DNA from: Pseudomonas sp. 8O
GTDB lineage: Bacteria; Pseudomonadota; Gammaproteobacteria; Pseudomonadales; Pseudomonadaceae
Direction: 5' to 3'
DNA: 64,000 nucleotides
NCBI RefSeq assembly: GCF_902506495.1
Contig: NZ_LR733264.1
Location: 62,001-126,000 of the forward strand
Positions 60,965 through 64,000 of the stretch are shown here, one piece after another (position 1 is the stretch's first letter; each line of letters begins with the position of its first letter). The notes beneath the pieces were generated by a model. That model had not been told where the DNA came from. It saw only the letters and a list, made by a program, of their open reading frames with translations, and searched no databases. Made by a program: the position numbers and the translations under genes.

Positions 60965-61921
60965 ATGGACTGTCGCCTGCTGAACGAGAAGAGTCGGCTG
61001 TTCGCCAACGCCGACCCCTATGCGGTATCCGACTACGTCAACCAGCATGTCGGCTCGCACTGCATCCGCCTGCCCAGCAGCGGCCGTCTGGCCGCCAGCC
61101 TCAGTCATCGCAGCTTCGCGAGTCTTGACCTGTGCCGTATCAGCTACGGCGGCAGCGTGCGCGTCACCTCGCCGGCGCTGGAGACCATCTACCACCTGCA
61201 GGTGCTGCTACAGGGCCACTGCCTGTGGCGTGGCTACAGCCAGGAACACTACTTCACCCCCGGCGAACTGCTGTTGATCAACCCGGATGATCCGGTCGAC
61301 CTGACCTATTCCGACGATTGCGAGAAGTTCATCGTCAAGCTGCCGGCCCAGTTGATCGAGCGCGCCTGCAGCGACAACCACTGGCAGCGCCCGGCCGATG
61401 GCGTGCGCTTCGCCTCGCGCCACCAGCTGCAGCAGCTCGAAGGCTTCACCAATCTGCTCGGTCTGGTCTGCGACGAGGCCGAGAGCGAGCAGTCGCTGCC
61501 ATCGGTGCAGGAGCACTACACGCGGATCATCGCCAGCAAGCTGCTCGGCCTGCTGGGCAACAATGTCAGTCGTGTGGAGTTGGCCGAGAGCAACCCTTCG
61601 TTCGAGCGCCTGGTGCAGTTCATCGACGACAACCTCAAACAGGACATCAGCCTCGAGCAGCTGGCTCAGCTGGCCCATATCAGCCCGCGCTCGCTCTACG
61701 GGCTGTTCGACAAGCATCTGGGCACCACGCCCAAGCACTACATCCGCCAGCGCAAGCTGGAGCGGGTGCATGCCTGCCTCAGCGATCCGTCGGCCAAGGT
61801 GCGCAATATCACCGAGGTGGCGCTGGACTACGGCTTCCTTCACCTTGGCCGCTTCTCCGAGAGCTACAAGAGCGCCTTCGGCGAACTGCCCTCCGATACC
61901 CTGCGTCGCCGCGAGTCCTGA
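60965..61921 (+). CDS. benR: AraC/XylS-family activator of benzoate genes
   Basis: The 318-residue protein resembles XylS and BenR: an N-terminal benzoate-binding-like domain (GELLLINPDDPVDLTYSDDCEKFIVK) and a C-terminal double helix-turn-helix (ISLEQLAQLAHISPRSLYGLF and ITEVALDYGFLHLGRFSESYKSAFGELP). It lies directly upstream of benA, which has two XylS-type boxes. The start ATG is 965 into the 60-kb block, with GTGCCGTGAGTC before it and no strong ribosome binding site. Confidence 0.87.
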   Translation: MDCRLLNEKSRLFANADPYAVSDYVNQHVGSHCIRLPSSGRLAASLSHRSFASLDLCRISYGGSVRVTSPALETIYHLQVLLQGHCLWRGYSQEHYFTPGELLLINPDDPVDLTYSDDCEKFIVKLPAQLIERACSDNHWQRPADGVRFASRHQLQQLEGFTNLLGLVCDEAESEQSLPSVQEHYTRIIASKLLGLLGNNVSRVELAESNPSFERLVQFIDDNLKQDISLEQLAQLAHISPRSLYGLFDKHLGTTPKHYIRQRKLERVHACLSDPSAKVRNITEVALDYGFLHLGRFSESYKSAFGELPSDTLRRRES

Positions 61922-62016
61922 TTTCCCGCCTTCTCGGTGCGCGCGGCGCACCCTACGGCCGATGAAGCGTCGCGCAGGCCCCGTCATCTCTGGCTTCTAC
62001 GACCTTGGTCGCACCC

Positions 62017-62053
62017 TGCAGAAAACGGATAAAGGTCCTGCACGAACTGGATA
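62017..62053 (+). promoter_or_regulatory. Tandem BenR/XylS boxes of benA
   Basis: TGCAGAAAACGGATA (62017-62031) and TGCACGAACTGGATA (62039-62053) both fit TGCA-N6-GGATA, the XylS/BenR half-site. Their spacing is 22 bases against the 21 I recall in the TOL Pm promoter. They lie 58 bases before benA, with a GCATAGCC stretch further on as a possible -10. Confidence 0.82.
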
Positions 62054-62110
62054 TTGTCGGACAATCAGGCGGCATAGCCTTGGAACCGTTGAAACAATAA
62101 CAACGGAGCC

Positions 62111-63478
62111 ATGGCCATGAACCTGGGACTCGACTACCTCAATAGCCTGCTTGAAGAAGACAAGGACAAGGGCATTTTCCGCTGCAAGCGCGAGATGTTC
62201 ACCGACCCCCGGTTGTTCGACCTGGAGATGCAGCACATCTTCGAGGGCAACTGGCTGTACCTGGCCCACGAGAGCCAGATCCCCAACGTCAACGACTACT
62301 ACACCACCCACATGGGGCGCCAGCCGATCTTCATCGCGCGCAACAAGGACGGTGAACTCAACGCCTTCATCAACGCCTGCAGCCATCGCGGCGCCATGCT
62401 CTGCCGCTTCAAGAGCGGCAACAAGGCCAGCTACACCTGCCCGTTCCACGGCTGGACCTTCAACAACAGCGGCAAGCTGCTCAAGGTCAAGGATCCCAAG
62501 GAAGCCGGCTACCCGGACAGCTTCAACTGCGACGGCTCCCACGACCTGAAGAAGGTCGCCCGCTTCGAGTCCTACCGCGGCTTCCTGTTCGGCAGCCTTC
62601 GTGAGGACGTGGCTCCGCTCGAAGAGTTCCTCGGCGAGTCGAAGACGATCATCGACATGATCTGCGACCAGTCCAGCGAAGGCCTGGAAGTGCTGCGCGG
62701 CTCCAGCACCTACGTCTATGAGGGCAACTGGAAGCTGCAGGCGGAAAACGGCGCCGACGGCTACCACGTCACCGCCGTGCACTGGAACTACGCCGCCACC
62801 CAGCAGCAGCGCAAGCTGAAAGAGGCCGGCGACGATATCCGCGCCATGAGCGCCGGCGGCTGGGGCAAGAAGGGCGGCGGTTTCTACTCGTTCGAGAACG
62901 GCCACCTGCTGCTCTGGACCCGTTGGGACAACCCCGAGGACCGCCCGCTGTTCGCCGACCGCGAGCGCCTCGCCGCCGAGTTCGGCGAGGCCCGTGCCGA
63001 CTGGATGATCGGCCACTCGCGCAACCTCTGCCTGTACCCCAACCTGTACCTGATGGATCAGTTCGGCTCGCAGCTGCGCATCGCCCGCCCGCTGTCGGTG
63101 GACAAGACCGAAGTGACCATCTACTGCATCGCGCCCAAGGGCGAGAGTGCCGAGGCCCGCGCCCGTCGTATCCGCCAGTACGAGGATTTCTTCAACGTCT
63201 CCGGCATGGCCACCCCTGATGACCTGGAAGAATTCCGCGCCTGCCAGCAGGGCTTCGCCGGCCGCGCGATGGAGTGGAACGACATGTCCCGCGGCGCCAA
63301 GCACTGGATCGACGGCGCCGACGACTCGGCCAAGGAGATCGACCTGCAGCCGTTGATGAGCGGCGTGCGCACCGAGGACGAAGGTCTGTTCGTGCTGCAG
63401 CACCACTACTGGCAGCAGCAGATGATCCAGGCAGTGAAGAAAGAACAGGACCAACTGATCCACGTGGAGGGTGCGTAA
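62111..63478 (+). CDS. benA: Benzoate 1,2-dioxygenase large subunit
   Basis: The 455-residue oxygenase has Rieske ligands Cys90, His92, Cys110 and His113 and the iron site Asp216, His219, His224 ([11 protein letters not shown]). It hydroxylates benzoate to the cis-diol that BenD turns into catechol. Two starts, ATG 62111 and 62117, are possible. CGGAG precedes the first. The benB start abuts its stop. Confidence 0.95.
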   Translation: MAMNLGLDYLNSLLEEDKDKGIFRCKREMFTDPRLFDLEMQHIFEGNWLYLAHESQIPNVNDYYTTHMGRQPIFIARNKDGELNAFINACSHRGAMLCRFKSGNKASYTCPFHGWTFNNSGKLLKVKDPKEAGYPDSFNCDGSHDLKKVARFESYRGFLFGSLREDVAPLEEFLGESKTIIDMICDQSSEGLEVLRGSSTYVYEGNWKLQAENGADGYHVTAVHWNYAATQQQRKLKEAGDDIRAMSAGGWGKKGGGFYSFENGHLLLWTRWDNPEDRPLFADRERLAAEFGEARADWMIGHSRNLCLYPNLYLMDQFGSQLRIARPLSVDKTEVTIYCIAPKGESAEARARRIRQYEDFFNVSGMATPDDLEEFRACQQGFAGRAMEWNDMSRGAKHWIDGADDSAKEIDLQPLMSGVRTEDEGLFVLQHHYWQQQMIQAVKKEQDQLIHVEGA

Positions 63479-63967
63479 ATGAGCCTTTCCTATGACGCCG
63501 TGCGCGACTTCCTCTACCGCGAGGCGCGCTACCTGGACGACAAGCAGTGGGATCAGTGGCTGGAGCTGTACGCCCCGGATGCCGAGTTCTGGATGCCGGC
63601 CTGGGACGATGCCGATCAGCTGGTTGAAAACCCGCAGACCGAGATCTCGCTGATCTGGTACGGCAACCGCGGCGGCCTGGAGGACCGGGTGTTCCGCATC
63701 CGCACCGAGCGCTCCAGCGCCACCATCCCGGATACCCGCACCTCGCACAACATCAACAACATCGAGATCGTCGAGCAGGAAGAGGACCTCACCAAGGTGC
63801 GCTTCAACTGGCACACCCTGAGCTTTCGCTACAAGACCGTCGATCACTTCTACGGCAGCAGCTTCTACACCCTGGATACCCGCGGCGAGAACCCGCTGAT
63901 CAAGGCCAAGAAGGTGGTGCTGAAGAACGATTACGTCAGACAGATCATCGACGTCTACCACATCTGA
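63479..63967 (+). CDS. benB: Benzoate 1,2-dioxygenase small subunit
   Basis: The 162-residue beta subunit (AVRDFLYREARYLDDKQWDQWLELY, EISLIWYGNRGGLEDRVFRI) begins immediately after the benA stop. The reductase gene benC should follow. Only 33 bases remain in the window and they show no start. Confidence 0.94.
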   Translation: MSLSYDAVRDFLYREARYLDDKQWDQWLELYAPDAEFWMPAWDDADQLVENPQTEISLIWYGNRGGLEDRVFRIRTERSSATIPDTRTSHNINNIEIVEQEEDLTKVRFNWHTLSFRYKTVDHFYGSSFYTLDTRGENPLIKAKKVVLKNDYVRQIIDVYHI

Positions 63968-64000
63968 ATCCGCTGCAGCGCTGCCGGCGGGGCCATTGGC

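Overview
The window reads as chromosome of a GC-rich gammaproteobacterium, almost certainly a Pseudomonas. The riboflavin/nusB/thiL/pgpA block, the xseB-ispA-dxs neighbourhood and the cat, pca, ant and ben genes all have pseudomonad architecture. I cannot name a species from sequence alone. No rRNA, tRNA, CRISPR array, transposase or phage gene was seen.

Layout. (1) 1-10.7 kb, core metabolism: an FMN riboswitch and leader, ribE-ribBA-ribH-nusB-thiL-pgpA, two small periplasmic-protein genes, ribA, a small membrane protein gene, btuF, and a convergent btuB behind a cobalamin riboswitch. (2) 10.8-17.3 kb, minus strand: xseB-ispA and dxs, separated by a gene for a single-chain biotin-dependent acyl-CoA carboxylase. 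(3) 17.5-26.7 kb, aromatic amine oxidation: a tryptophan-tryptophylquinone (TTQ) amine dehydrogenase operon (aauBEDA plus a monohaem cytochrome c), a divergent outer-membrane barrel, a MarR regulator, a FeaR-type AraC activator and a FeaB-type arylacetaldehyde dehydrogenase. (4) 27.0-35.4 kb: an Aer-like chemoreceptor, a class II aldolase, an ApbA/PanE-type reductase, and a branched-chain-amino-acid-type ABC importer whose permease and ATPase are fused. (5) 36.1-46.1 kb: an indole-3-acetate (iac) catabolic cluster in the order H-A-B-I-C-D-E-F-G, followed by an OprD-type porin and a NIPSNAP-family gene. (6) 46.1-52.1 kb: catR, catBCA (catechol ortho-cleavage), pcaQ and pcaHG (protocatechuate 3,4-dioxygenase). 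(7) 52.1-64.0 kb: an AFG1/ZapE-like ATPase, an AEC-family permease, antABC with antR, a CMD-family protein with a MerR regulator, a PcaR-type IclR regulator, benR, and benAB. benC probably continues beyond the edge.

How it fits together. Aromatic amines such as tryptamine, phenylethylamine or tyramine would be oxidised in the periplasm to arylacetaldehydes and then to arylacetates. Indole-3-acetate would be taken by the iac enzymes to catechol. Anthranilate (antABC) and benzoate (benABC) also give catechol, which catABC opens. Four peripheral routes and their ring-cleavage genes therefore lie within about 46 kb.

The most striking non-coding signal is a family of 18-bp elements arranged as tandem pairs with exactly 21-bp spacing. 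They lie upstream of aauB, of the divergent barrel gene and of feaB (twice), always pointing the same way relative to the gene. They look like operators for the FeaR-type activator. Other notable signals are a 76-bp relic copy of the catR 3' end next to antC, a dispersed nested-palindrome repeat in four places, a possible translated leader between the FMN riboswitch and ribE, and recognisable CatR-, PcaQ- and BenR-type operators.
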